From the NCBI GenBank assembly GCA_018436595.1, contig JAHDLC010000028.1, forward strand, positions 1 to 41,425: 41,425 bases of DNA, written 5' to 3'. The translations under genes and the position numbers were made by a program. The notes beneath the pieces were generated by a model. It was given only the letters and a program-made list of their open reading frames with translations, did no database searches and was not told where the DNA came from. Below are positions 23,344-31,396 of the stretch, piece by piece. This stretch comes from Synergistaceae bacterium (lineage in GTDB: Bacteria; Synergistota; Synergistia; Synergistales; Aminobacteriaceae). Position 1 is the stretch's first letter. The number at the start of each line of letters is the position of its first letter.

Positions 23344-25365
23344 CTAGATAGGATCAACACGGTAAATAACAAAATAGGCGTTTTTATAAACAGAAGGCAA
23401 CAACAATCCTTTTGTCTTTTGCTTGTCCAGAACAACGTATCGGATTCCCTCGCTGCCGGCGAACTTCTTGAAATCATTCTCATTCAAAGAATAAAAGGCT
23501 TTCTGAACCTCTCTCTCAAACTCTCTATATTCTGGACTCACTGAGCTTTTGCCGTTTTCCAGGGATTTTAACAGAAAATGAGAAGGCTCTACACCGAGCA
23601 AACGAACTCTCCTCAAACCTTCATCGAAATTCAGCCGATTTCCGGAATATAACCAGCCTGTATGAATCCAGTCCCGGAAAGAGCCGAATTTTGGCCGCTG
23701 TGAATAGGCCTCCCAACCGTAGTTTATCCCCGGATCGACCCAAAAAAGGGAACCTGGTTCTGTATTCTCCTTCACCCATAACTGGGCTTCGTAAAACGCT
23801 GTCGCTTTTTCCAGGTTCCTCCAAGGTATCAGAGAAGCACCGCTTTTGAGCGCAGAAGTCACGTTGAATATAACACATAGAGAGACCAGGAAAAACAACC
23901 ATTGTTTCTTTTGAGGAAAATTCTGTCGAGATATTCTGGGCACGAGAAAAATAGTTTCCAAAAAAATCAGCGAAAAAACAATGACGCTCAAATGACCTGT
24001 GAATGCCGGATGATTCCAGCCTGAATAAGAACAAAACAAAAGAAAGCCGGTCATCGAAAATGCCACGAGGATGGCTGTACCAATGCAAAAATCAATATAT
24101 CGCTCGTTCTTTTTACTCGGTCGGAAATAATAGTCTACTCCACAAAGAAAGATGCTGAAAAAAAGAGGAAAACCCCATGTACCTTTTAAAAAAGGAATTC
24201 CCGAAGGTTGTCCGATTACCGGAGAGAGAAGGAGCACACAAGCGAGAAAGCGTTCGGCAAGATTCCCTTTTTTCAGACCATTCCAAAGAAGGTTCAAAGA
24301 CAAGGGCAAACATAGTGCTAAAAGAAACATCGAAGCCCTGTGAAGGGAAATTTTGATTATGGTCGGGTTCGCTATGTACAACGAAGCGAGAAGTCCTGAC
24401 ATAGTTAGGATAAGGAGCGATACAAAAGCAAAGATCCACTTAATCTGTCCTTCCTTCGTAATCTCCCGATCACCCCGAAGGCTTAAGAACGCCAATAGAA
24501 TTATCGATAAGAGAGGAGTAATTCTGCGAAAATGTTCCTGCTGAAAAACCTGAAGAGAAAAAGGATACCAATGCACATTCCCAAACCTGGACCAGTTGAT
24601 CCAGTCTTCCGTGGACATCACTGGAAAATCCGTTAGAGAAGGAAAAATTATAATGACTGCCCAAATTAGGGCAATTGCCAACCCTGTAAAAGCACCTCGC
24701 CAGAAGTTTTTCGTAAGTATAACTCTCGGCTTCGACAAAGCAACTGCCCCACAGGCAAAAAAGGTGTATATGGCTATGGATGGATGAAAGAGAAAAATAA
24801 AGCCGACAAGCATCCAGCATTTTGTCCACTTCTCCCGGAAAGCATACCCTATCGCCAAAAGAGCACCAGTTGCCGAAAAACCATACATTTGGCCAAATGG
24901 TAAACCGGCAAAATCGCTGAAACGTGCGAGATCGTGGTTCAGGACATCCGTTCCCATGCCGAACAAAACAGTCAGAAAATGCACGATATTCGGCGCTGAT
25001 GGCAGCAGACTGCGGGAAAAAAAATACAAAGAGAAAGCAAATAGAAAAACAGTAAGCACGATAATCATTCGCTGAACAAGCTCCGGGTCCAGCCCCACCT
25101 TATGAGCTAATTCATAGAAACGGAAAACAAGGGAATTTCCTAGCTCTTCCACTCCGTTAGGGAATCGGTTTTCAAAGGCCTGAGGGTTAGAGGTAATCTG
25201 AACATAATCAACCGGGGAAAAACCACCCACCGCGTTACGGAGAGTCAAATAGGCAAGGTTGCTCTTTGCGGAAACTAAGAGAAGCACCAGCATTCCCAAG
25301 AAAAAAGCCAATCGTTGAAGTTTCAGCCAACTACCGGTAGTATGTCGTGAAAGAAATTTATCCAT
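23344..25365 (-). CDS. Large GT-C-like integral membrane protein, unassigned
   Basis: The 673-residue protein has about 12 hydrophobic helices and a soluble C-terminal domain (about residues 510-673) that should lie outside the cytoplasm. The layout resembles GT-C glycosyltransferases or related EPS membrane proteins. The first extracytoplasmic loop holds acidic residues (GGFSPVDYVQITSNPQAF), and a conserved-looking stretch reads FSDFAGLPFGQMYGFSATGA. The C-terminal domain includes WVDPGINYGWEAYSQRP and IRYVVLDKQKTKG, typical of the membrane-family C-termini that read active-site tension or substrates. I cannot name the family. AAGGGATAATC precedes the ATG. It lies 17 bp after the EamA-like gene, suggesting a joint role in periplasmic sugar addition. 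Confidence 0.65.
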   Translation of the reverse strand: MDKFLSRHTTGSWLKLQRLAFFLGMLVLLLVSAKSNLAYLTLRNAVGGFSPVDYVQITSNPQAFENRFPNGVEELGNSLVFRFYELAHKVGLDPELVQRMIIVLTVFLFAFSLYFFSRSLLPSAPNIVHFLTVLFGMGTDVLNHDLARFSDFAGLPFGQMYGFSATGALLAIGYAFREKWTKCWMLVGFIFLFHPSIAIYTFFACGAVALSKPRVILTKNFWRGAFTGLAIALIWAVIIIFPSLTDFPVMSTEDWINWSRFGNVHWYPFSLQVFQQEHFRRITPLLSIILLAFLSLRGDREITKEGQIKWIFAFVSLLILTMSGLLASLYIANPTIIKISLHRASMFLLALCLPLSLNLLWNGLKKGNLAERFLACVLLLSPVIGQPSGIPFLKGTWGFPLFFSIFLCGVDYYFRPSKKNERYIDFCIGTAILVAFSMTGFLLFCSYSGWNHPAFTGHLSVIVFSLIFLETIFLVPRISRQNFPQKKQWLFFLVSLCVIFNVTSALKSGASLIPWRNLEKATAFYEAQLWVKENTEPGSLFWVDPGINYGWEAYSQRPKFGSFRDWIHTGWLYSGNRLNFDEGLRRVRLLGVEPSHFLLKSLENGKSSVSPEYREFEREVQKAFYSLNENDFKKFAGSEGIRYVVLDKQKTKGLLLPSVYKNAYFVIYRVDPI

Positions 25366-25382
25366 GATTATCCCTTACACAT

Positions 25383-25739
25383 CTATCTTTCCAGAAAAAA
25401 GATGCCGGCTGCAATCAGGAATACACCCAGAATCTTGTTCCAGAGAAAAGGCTCTTTGAGTATGACCACACCAAAAACAGCAATAGCTGCCAGCGTCATG
25501 CCGGAAGTAACAGGGTAGATGTTGCTGAGGTCGTATCGCGAGAGAAGAAAAAGGTAGAAAAGCAATCCGGTGCCATAGCATGCAAACGCAAAAAGTATGT
25601 AGGGGTTGAAAAGAGCACCCCAAAGGCCTCCGAGAAAATCTGAAAACCCTAAATTCCCAAGGCCGCTTAATCCCTTTTTCAGTGATATCTGTCCTAAAAC
25701 GGCTATAGAAACGATTGCGGATAAGAAAATAAATTTCAC
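25383..25739 (-). CDS. EamA/SMR-like four-helix transporter (ArnE/ArnF-like)
   Basis: About 118 residues from the GTG at 25739, with AGGATAGGG eight bases upstream; a GTG at 25748 would overlap that site. Four transmembrane helices fill the protein. The C-terminal stretch (LSNIYPVTSGMTLAAIAVFG, then ILKEPFLWNKILGVFLIAAG) is the conserved half of EamA/small multidrug resistance proteins. Half-size members such as ArnE/ArnF act as dimers that move lipid-linked sugars across the inner membrane. Beside a GT-C-like gene, that role is more likely here than drug export. This is inference. Confidence 0.7.
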   Translation of the reverse strand: MKFIFLSAIVSIAVLGQISLKKGLSGLGNLGFSDFLGGLWGALFNPYILFAFACYGTGLLFYLFLLSRYDLSNIYPVTSGMTLAAIAVFGVVILKEPFLWNKILGVFLIAAGIFFLER

Positions 25740-25923
25740 TGAATACACCCTATCCTATAAAGTATTTTTCAAGCTATGTAATCCTCAAACGATCCTAAAG
25801 AAATGCACCTTGTTTCCGCTGACGCTTTCGTCTTCTCACGACATTCTTCAATGAATTTTTTGTGCTTTCACCAAAAAAAGCATGCATACTTTATAAATAT
25901 TAAATTAATGTTTTAGGAAAAGA
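25740..25923. other. AT-rich gap between formyltransferase-like and EamA-like genes
   Basis: This 184-bp stretch is AT-rich and contains no gene. It is the only break of this size between the first block of overlapping genes and the EamA/GT-C pair, so it may contain a terminator or a secondary promoter. A weak TTGAGG with ATACTT is the best I see, and I do not claim it. Confidence 0.4.
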
Positions 25924-26517
25924 CTATTCAGATATTGCGCGATTCAATGTCCGTTTCAAGAGTCTAATTCCAGCCAGATATGCAATGTTCTCATTTTCGC
26001 AATATGATTTTCTTGGATCCAGACGATAAGGTTCAGAATCTAAAATTGCTCCAACGTCTATCGTCGACGTAACATTATGGAGAATGGCCTGTTGTTCCCA
26101 TGCTTCATCCTTTATCGCGTTCCAAATTGCACCCAATCCGCCGTAATCAGGGATTCTTGCACAATGTATATTGAATATTGGAATGCAATTTTTGAGCATT
26201 TCTTCGCTAATAATAAGTCCCGCACGAAATAGAATTATGCGATCGATTTTTTTCCATGTAAAAAGAGCCTGAAGATCTCTATTAGACTCTATTCTTGAAA
26301 GTATAGATGCGGGTTTTTCACCTTTTCGGAAATAAGAACACAAAGCCATCTTAATTAGTAGTAAACAAGAAAGTCTTTTTTTGAGTAGAAGGCGGAGAAC
26401 ACGCCTAATATCAGTTGAACAATCTACAGCAACCATAACATGCTCGCTAAGTGGTACTAATTGGTTAAGAGCTTCGCCTGCGAATTTATCATTTCCCAAT
26501 ATGAGTAATGTGTTCAT
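25924..26517 (-). CDS. Formyltransferase-like protein (sugar N-formyltransferase candidate)
   Basis: This short formyl-transferase fold protein has about 197 residues. The catalytic Asn-x-His of the family is visible in FNIHCARIPDYGG (Asn116, His118), and the distal Asp in TSTIDVGAIL (Asp154). The N-terminal MNTLLILGNDKFAGEAL forms the first Rossmann strand. Full methionyl-tRNA formyltransferases are about 310 residues, and this lacks the C-terminal barrel. Sugar N-formyltransferases such as VioF and WbkC share the same catalytic set. The start overlaps the aminotransferase stop (TGATG), which suggests it formylates the amino group made by that enzyme. A few residues upstream could also start it (GTG 26520, TTG 26523). 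Confidence 0.7.
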   Translation of the reverse strand: MNTLLILGNDKFAGEALNQLVPLSEHVMVAVDCSTDIRRVLRLLLKKRLSCLLLIKMALCSYFRKGEKPASILSRIESNRDLQALFTWKKIDRIILFRAGLIISEEMLKNCIPIFNIHCARIPDYGGLGAIWNAIKDEAWEQQAILHNVTSTIDVGAILDSEPYRLDPRKSYCENENIAYLAGIRLLKRTLNRAISE

Positions 26518-27728
26518 CACCAAAGCCTCAACGAATTCAGCGTTTGTTTAATCGGCCCCTTTTCTGATTGGAGACCAATAGGAATGTTTATAGTGTGCAT
26601 ACTAGAATACTTTGAAAACTTGCAAGATATCTTTTGATTTTCATCTATTACGGCATAATTCCTTAACTCCGGCACGCTGTACTGTATCAGCTCTCCCAGA
26701 TGCACATCCTTCGCCGCCATTGCATCGACCACTTTTTTCCTGTCCGGTACACGAACAACGTAGTGAGAGTATGTCGCTCCGTCAACTATTGGCGGGAACG
26801 CCCACCCTTCCGGCCGGTCAAGGTTTTCATCGTACCACTTTGCGACAGTGCGCCGACTTTCGATAATCATCGGGTATTTTTTAAGCTGCTCCAGTCCTAC
26901 CGCCGCTTCGACATCGAGCATTCGGTCGAAAGCATCCGGGGGAAAATGTATCTTGCCGTCCAGGTGATACGACCTGGTCAGCCGGTTCAAAAGAGAGGTC
27001 TTTTCCTGAAGCCACCAGGTAAGGCCGTAGATTTTTTCGTTGAACGCAGCCATGGCAGCAGCAAGGTAAAGGCGCCGGAAAAACGGTTTGAACCAGGATG
27101 CCTGATTGAAGCGGTCATCACGCCACTTCCGGATTCTTCGGGCAAGTTCCCTGTCCCGGAACGTGAGCATGCCCCCGAAGATCGAGGTCATCATCTTGCT
27201 TATATTCAGGGCGTAAAGTGCCGTGTCGCCCGACGTGCCGACCATACGCCCCTTCCATTCGGCACCGAAGGAGTGGGCACAGTCCTGTACGATCCAAATT
27301 TTGTGACCGAATCTTGATTCGGCTGAGGCGACAATGCTCTCCAGTCTGCCGATGTCGAGAGGGTAGCCGAAAAGGTGCGTTGCTATGACAGCCCGCGTTT
27401 TTTCATTTATAGCTTCCGGCAGCAGGTCGAGGTCCATATTGTAGTCGAAGAGGCTGATATCGACAAACCGGGGAGTATTACCTGAGAGAATAATTGCGTG
27501 CGCCACTACGGAGCATGTATAAGCGGGCATGATCACTTCCGCCTCTTTTACTCCTACAGCCTGCAGGAAAGCAAACAGGGCGCTTCTTCCATAGGGAAAG
27601 GCAATAGCTTCGTCTGCGCTGAACGAACGGGCGAACTCCTTTTCAAAACGTTCAACAGCCCCGGTATTCCACCGGAAGAGAGCTTTTATCTCCTGCGAGT
27701 CCAGCCACGGTTTGAAGCGGGGTATCAT
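26517..27728 (-). CDS. DegT/DnrJ/EryC1-family aminotransferase, divergent
   Basis: The 403-residue PLP enzyme starts at the ATG at 27728, which overlaps the upstream stop as ATGA and follows GAGGGGG. It has the sugar-aminotransferase arrangement: FPYGRSALFAFLQA near the cofactor site, QDCAHSFGAEW (Asp149) and the Schiff-base lysine in LYALNISKMMTS (Lys178). It is clearly different from the PglE-like enzyme at 11.4 kb and carries a tryptophan-rich insert near 205-260 (WFKPFFRRLYLAAAMAAF). Substrate unknown. Its direct neighbour is a formyltransferase-like gene, so a 4-formamido or 3-formamido sugar is plausible. Confidence 0.78.
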   Translation of the reverse strand: MIPRFKPWLDSQEIKALFRWNTGAVERFEKEFARSFSADEAIAFPYGRSALFAFLQAVGVKEAEVIMPAYTCSVVAHAIILSGNTPRFVDISLFDYNMDLDLLPEAINEKTRAVIATHLFGYPLDIGRLESIVASAESRFGHKIWIVQDCAHSFGAEWKGRMVGTSGDTALYALNISKMMTSIFGGMLTFRDRELARRIRKWRDDRFNQASWFKPFFRRLYLAAAMAAFNEKIYGLTWWLQEKTSLLNRLTRSYHLDGKIHFPPDAFDRMLDVEAAVGLEQLKKYPMIIESRRTVAKWYDENLDRPEGWAFPPIVDGATYSHYVVRVPDRKKVVDAMAAKDVHLGELIQYSVPELRNYAVIDENQKISCKFSKYSSMHTINIPIGLQSEKGPIKQTLNSLRLW

Positions 27729-29293
27729 GATGATTCCCCCTCGTCCTGAATCTGCCAGTACCCTTTGCTGGCCATGTGGATCGCAACAAAGTCTCCGCAT
27801 TCTTCCAAACGTTTGTAACCGACAGGACCGAGGAGTTCATCGCGAACGAGCAGGTCTTCTCCCAGAATGAACGTCCTTCTGTTCTTCAGCGGCCATTCGT
27901 CTCTTTTCGTGATGAGATGCTTTACAAGCATCTTTTTCGCCCATTCGCGGAAAAAGCTGATGCGAAAGAAGGTGCAGCACAGAATCCGCAGAATCAGGAA
28001 CTCCCACGGGGCCGGTAGGCGTTTCGGCATGGCTGTAACCGGCGCTTCCACCGTGATTTTTTCTTTTTCTAGTGATACAGAGTTTTCCGGACGGTACCCC
28101 TGTGTACTCCCCTTCTTGCCATCCGGGCTCAGGACAACAACGCCGGAGTCAGAGACAGAAAGCTTCCCGTTCCTGAAGTGCGACACTACCCCCCCCTTAT
28201 TGGTGCTGATGATAGTATAGTGTCGCGGGCCTCCATCGAGAATGAGTCCGGCCTCCGGAAACCTTGTGGAGCAGCGGAGAGTAAAGGCGGGGAGATGGCG
28301 CTCCGGTTGATTGTCCTCCTCTATTGCTCCGTGGAGCGAGGCTGCCCTGCAGTAGGCGTTGAACATGGGGACAAGGTTGGGAGTGTCCATGCTGACAAGG
28401 GAGACCACCCGCCTCTTGGAAATGCTCTTCCGCATAAAGCTGCACAGAGTGTTGGCCTCCGGAATGGCTGGGGCAAGCTGTTCAAATCCTGCAGGGTAGA
28501 AAAACCTTGTGGAGCGGCTTCCGTAGTTTCCGCCGAAGGATCCGTCAGGGTGTGCGAAATTGACCAGAAACCTTACCGATTTTCTGAGAGGTTCCAGGAG
28601 TCCCAGGTCAGGGCGAAGAGCATGGACATCCGCGAGGTAGTAGGTACAAAGCGTCTGGTAGCCAGGGTCAGCTCCGTCGTACTCTTTGAACCAGCCTTCG
28701 GTGGACTGGCACTGAAGAATGGTAGCAAGAAGATTCGATGCCTTTTGCTCAGAGCGGAGACAGCCCGTGAGAGAGTGCCATCGAAACAGTGCCGCCGAGG
28801 CAGTGGCAAGATGGTTGGAGATGACGGCATGCGTTTCGTTCGATTTCCGGAGGAAGTCGATCATGGGGGCTATTGTCTCTTTCCATAAATCTTTCGTTCC
28901 CTCGGGCACGTCTTCTTTGAGAAAGTCGAGGGCGCAGAGGAGGTCAAAGGCAACGAGAGCTGTTACGCAAAAGGATCCTTCGTTGGGGAATGCTTCTTCC
29001 AGGCTTCCGTCCCGTCGGGTGAGTTTTGCGGTGGCGGAGAAGATGTCCTTGATGCGTCGAAGAAAAATTTCCCGTTTCGTGGCGTAGGGCCAGAAACCAT
29101 TCTTCCAGAGGGCGGCAAGTCCATGGGCCGCTCCCTGCAAAGTGCCGTTGCCGAAATCGATGAGCCCCCAGGCCCAATGATACCTGTCTCCCATACCGCA
29201 GGACTCGCTTGTGGCATCCCGGTCGAAAAGGGCAAGGAGACGGGGCAGAACTTGCTCAACCTGCTCGAGGTAAGGATTGGACCGTGTCATCAT
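27725..29293 (-). CDS. Unrecognised protein, probable alpha/alpha-toroid plus C-terminal beta domain
   Basis: About 522 residues from the ATG at 29293 (second ATG at 29290); the first overlaps the methyltransferase stop by 4 nt. I do not recognise the family. Residues 20-330 look like repeated helix pairs of an alpha/alpha toroid, with motifs GMGDRYHWAWGLIDFGNGTL, DGSLEEAFPNEGSFCVTAL, NHLATASAALFRWH and AHPDGSFGGNYGSRSTRFFY. The last 180 residues look beta-rich (GGVVSHFRNGKLSVSDSGVV) with a hydrophobic helix (EFLILRILCCTFFR). This resembles heparinase II/III-like lyases in outline, yet no signal peptide is visible, so it is probably cytoplasmic. It lies in a tightly overlapping set with methyltransferase, amidotransferase and deacetylase-like genes. 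Confidence 0.55.
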   Translation of the reverse strand: MMTRSNPYLEQVEQVLPRLLALFDRDATSESCGMGDRYHWAWGLIDFGNGTLQGAAHGLAALWKNGFWPYATKREIFLRRIKDIFSATAKLTRRDGSLEEAFPNEGSFCVTALVAFDLLCALDFLKEDVPEGTKDLWKETIAPMIDFLRKSNETHAVISNHLATASAALFRWHSLTGCLRSEQKASNLLATILQCQSTEGWFKEYDGADPGYQTLCTYYLADVHALRPDLGLLEPLRKSVRFLVNFAHPDGSFGGNYGSRSTRFFYPAGFEQLAPAIPEANTLCSFMRKSISKRRVVSLVSMDTPNLVPMFNAYCRAASLHGAIEEDNQPERHLPAFTLRCSTRFPEAGLILDGGPRHYTIISTNKGGVVSHFRNGKLSVSDSGVVVLSPDGKKGSTQGYRPENSVSLEKEKITVEAPVTAMPKRLPAPWEFLILRILCCTFFRISFFREWAKKMLVKHLITKRDEWPLKNRRTFILGEDLLVRDELLGPVGYKRLEECGDFVAIHMASKGYWQIQDEGESS

Positions 29294-30075
29294 GCACTGT
29301 CCCTTTTTTCGTAGATAAAGCGGATTATGAGATTCATGTCGAGCAGCGGCAGGAATGGGAACGGCCACAATGAAGTGTGCAGCCGCAAAAAACGGTTGTT
29401 CAGTTCGGCGACAATCTCGTCCGCAAAGTTGGGATGCTCCCAGCATATGATTTTGTCGGGATCAATTGTGGTATTGCGCTTCAGCCATCTTCTGGAGGTG
29501 AGGCATCGCCCTCCGCCCCAGGCAAGCCCTCCTTCGGCAGGTATTGCGCCGACGACAATGCCTCCGGCTCTGAGCACCCTGTGAAGTTCCGCCAGGTACG
29601 GAGCGAGCGGGTATATGTGTTCCAGCGAGTAGAATGAAACAATTATGTCGATGGTGCCGTCAGGAATCGGCAACGCGGCGGAATCCCTTTCCATAAGCAT
29701 GGAGGAAGAAGAAACTCCCGCATTCGTCAGCTTCTGAGCCCCCTTATCCAGCATCTCCCGCTGGACATCCGCCAAAATATACCTGCCGGGATGTCCGCCC
29801 CGCCAATAGGCGATGTGGCGTATATCTCCCGGTCCAATTTCCAGAACGGTCTTTCCAGCCATTTCGATGCGGGACATTATGCGGTATCCGGCCTCGTTGA
29901 CCAGAGTGCCTACTCCTGCACGCTGGTTGGCCGTGTAAAATTCGAGATATGTTCTGCTCCACTCCTGCCAGCACGGGTCATCTCTCCTGGCTGTCATCCC
30001 CCATTTGTTCCTGTTCCCCCAGAGGACAGAAGAAAGAGAATCGGGCAGCAGATTACGTACAAAGAGTTTTCTCAC
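29290..30075 (-). CDS. Class I SAM-dependent methyltransferase
   Basis: About 261 residues from the GTG at 30075, which has GGGAGG eight bases upstream. A longer ATG form (30129) would overlap the preceding gene by 77 nt. The SAM-binding motif I is KTVLEIGPGDIRHI, and the Methyltransf_11-type post-motif is IPDGTIDIIVSFYSLEHIYP. An LHRVLRAGGIVVGAIPAEGG strand follows. The C-terminus (SLWPFPFLPLLDMNLIIRFI) may associate with the membrane. Because it sits within the sugar-modifying operon, it probably O- or N-methylates a sugar. The substrate is unknown. Confidence 0.78.
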   Translation of the reverse strand: MRKLFVRNLLPDSLSSVLWGNRNKWGMTARRDDPCWQEWSRTYLEFYTANQRAGVGTLVNEAGYRIMSRIEMAGKTVLEIGPGDIRHIAYWRGGHPGRYILADVQREMLDKGAQKLTNAGVSSSSMLMERDSAALPIPDGTIDIIVSFYSLEHIYPLAPYLAELHRVLRAGGIVVGAIPAEGGLAWGGGRCLTSRRWLKRNTTIDPDKIICWEHPNFADEIVAELNNRFLRLHTSLWPFPFLPLLDMNLIIRFIYEKRDSA

Positions 30076-31396
30076 TGCCCTCACCTCCCAGACAGGCCAA
30101 AACGTCCATGAACCCGTCTTTCCATCCATAGTCGGGGCTCAGCGTGTGGGGATGCCAGAGAAGGGCAATCTGACCCCGCACTGATTCTACCTCACGTATC
30201 CAGAATGAGATTGATTCGCGCCGTGCCTTTTCCGTCATGGGGTTGTAGTCGTAAAAATGGGAGTCCATGAGGACGGAGGGCAGAATTTCGATATTGTAGC
30301 GTTTGCCGCTCTCATGATTGAAAGGCCTCCACCGAAGGGCGGACGATGCCCGAAAGCCGGGGCGGTCGTTGAACATCAGCGTGGTATCGAGTTCTATCCC
30401 TGCCTTTTCCAGGGAGATCAGCGTGGATTCCCATGCGAAACGAAGCCAGTGCTGCCGTGAAATCCTCACAGGAACACCGCAGGCGCTTTCCAGACGAAGC
30501 CGCTGCGCCTCCATCAACTCTGTTGATTTCCAGGAGTCGAAGGTAGGATGGAGACCGATCAAAGCATTTCTTGCCCGCAGCTGCTCAAACAGTCTTATGA
30601 AACGGGGCTCAGTTAAATCATACTGCGGATCGAACAGAAGGCGCTTGAGTGTTCCGGGACGATCATCGGCGGAGAAGTTAAAACAAGGACGCACGGCACC
30701 TGCAGATTCCAGGGCCAGAATCTCGTCGAAAAACCACCACGAACTTCCGGTCGAGAGAAAAAGTGCCATTTTTTTAATGTTCGAACCGGCTCTTCTCCAC
30801 TCACCTTTGAAGAAAGCGCGGAAAGCGTTGAAACCCATAAAAAGGGATTGTTTCAATCGTATAGCCCCTGTTTTTTCAACAGCATCGACATCGTGTGTCA
30901 TAAGAATTTCTGCCTCCGGCAAAGGACCAAAGAGTTCATTCTCGGGGCTGGCATGCAAATGGGCGCTCCACCGTCTAAGGAAAAGCACGATTCTGTTCGC
31001 CCATGCGTGGTCCCAGATTTGGCCGTTCCATCCCTTGAGTCTCAGGCTGTAGGAATGCACTGAACCAAAAGCTCTTTCCCACATACGCTCATGCCATGCC
31101 TCCAACAGCAGAAAAACAGCGAGCCACCAGTCGACCTCCTGCCATTGGGGCGTCCCGGTGCCGGGACAGGCTTCCGAAGGTATGAGCAGAGCCCCGCCAA
31201 CACCGCAGTTTGCTGCCCATTCAGGAAGGTCGATTGAGACCAGGACCGGCTTGCACATCGTCATTGCACATTCGCATTCCTTTATCGGCAGGCTGGAGAG
31301 AACGGCACCTTTCTTCGGCCAGTAGCGGCCAAAGGAAGTAATTATGTGATGAACCATCTCTTTCCTGGAAGGAAGGCGCATGAGTTCAGTGTGCAT
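30053..31396 (-). CDS. Polysaccharide deacetylase-like protein
   Basis: The 447-residue protein contains the THDVD motif (AEILMTHDVDAVEKT) that marks the metal site of NodB/CE4-like deacetylases. GLHPTFDSWKST and a C-terminal ALLWHPHTLSPDYGW supply further histidines. The N-terminal 150 residues are a separate domain without a signal peptide. This long form occurs in exopolysaccharide operons and its substrate is not known. It could remove an N-acetyl group from a sugar intermediate or act in a different hydrolysis. GGAG precedes the ATG, which lies in the last 11 nt of the amidotransferase gene. Confidence 0.7.
   Translation of the reverse strand: MHTELMRLPSRKEMVHHIITSFGRYWPKKGAVLSSLPIKECECAMTMCKPVLVSIDLPEWAANCGVGGALLIPSEACPGTGTPQWQEVDWWLAVFLLLEAWHERMWERAFGSVHSYSLRLKGWNGQIWDHAWANRIVLFLRRWSAHLHASPENELFGPLPEAEILMTHDVDAVEKTGAIRLKQSLFMGFNAFRAFFKGEWRRAGSNIKKMALFLSTGSSWWFFDEILALESAGAVRPCFNFSADDRPGTLKRLLFDPQYDLTEPRFIRLFEQLRARNALIGLHPTFDSWKSTELMEAQRLRLESACGVPVRISRQHWLRFAWESTLISLEKAGIELDTTLMFNDRPGFRASSALRWRPFNHESGKRYNIEILPSVLMDSHFYDYNPMTEKARRESISFWIREVESVRGQIALLWHPHTLSPDYGWKDGFMDVLACLGGEGSEKTLCT

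Noticed and set aside
26517-27728. Calling the second DegT enzyme WbpE
   Set aside because: Its N-terminus and tryptophan-rich insert differ from WbpE-type proteins, and its direct neighbours are toroid and formyltransferase-like genes.
27725-29293. Assigning the toroid protein as a heparinase or uronate lyase to match the C5-epimerase
   Set aside because: No lyase catalytic motif could be identified and no signal peptide is visible; only the general fold outline is suggestive.
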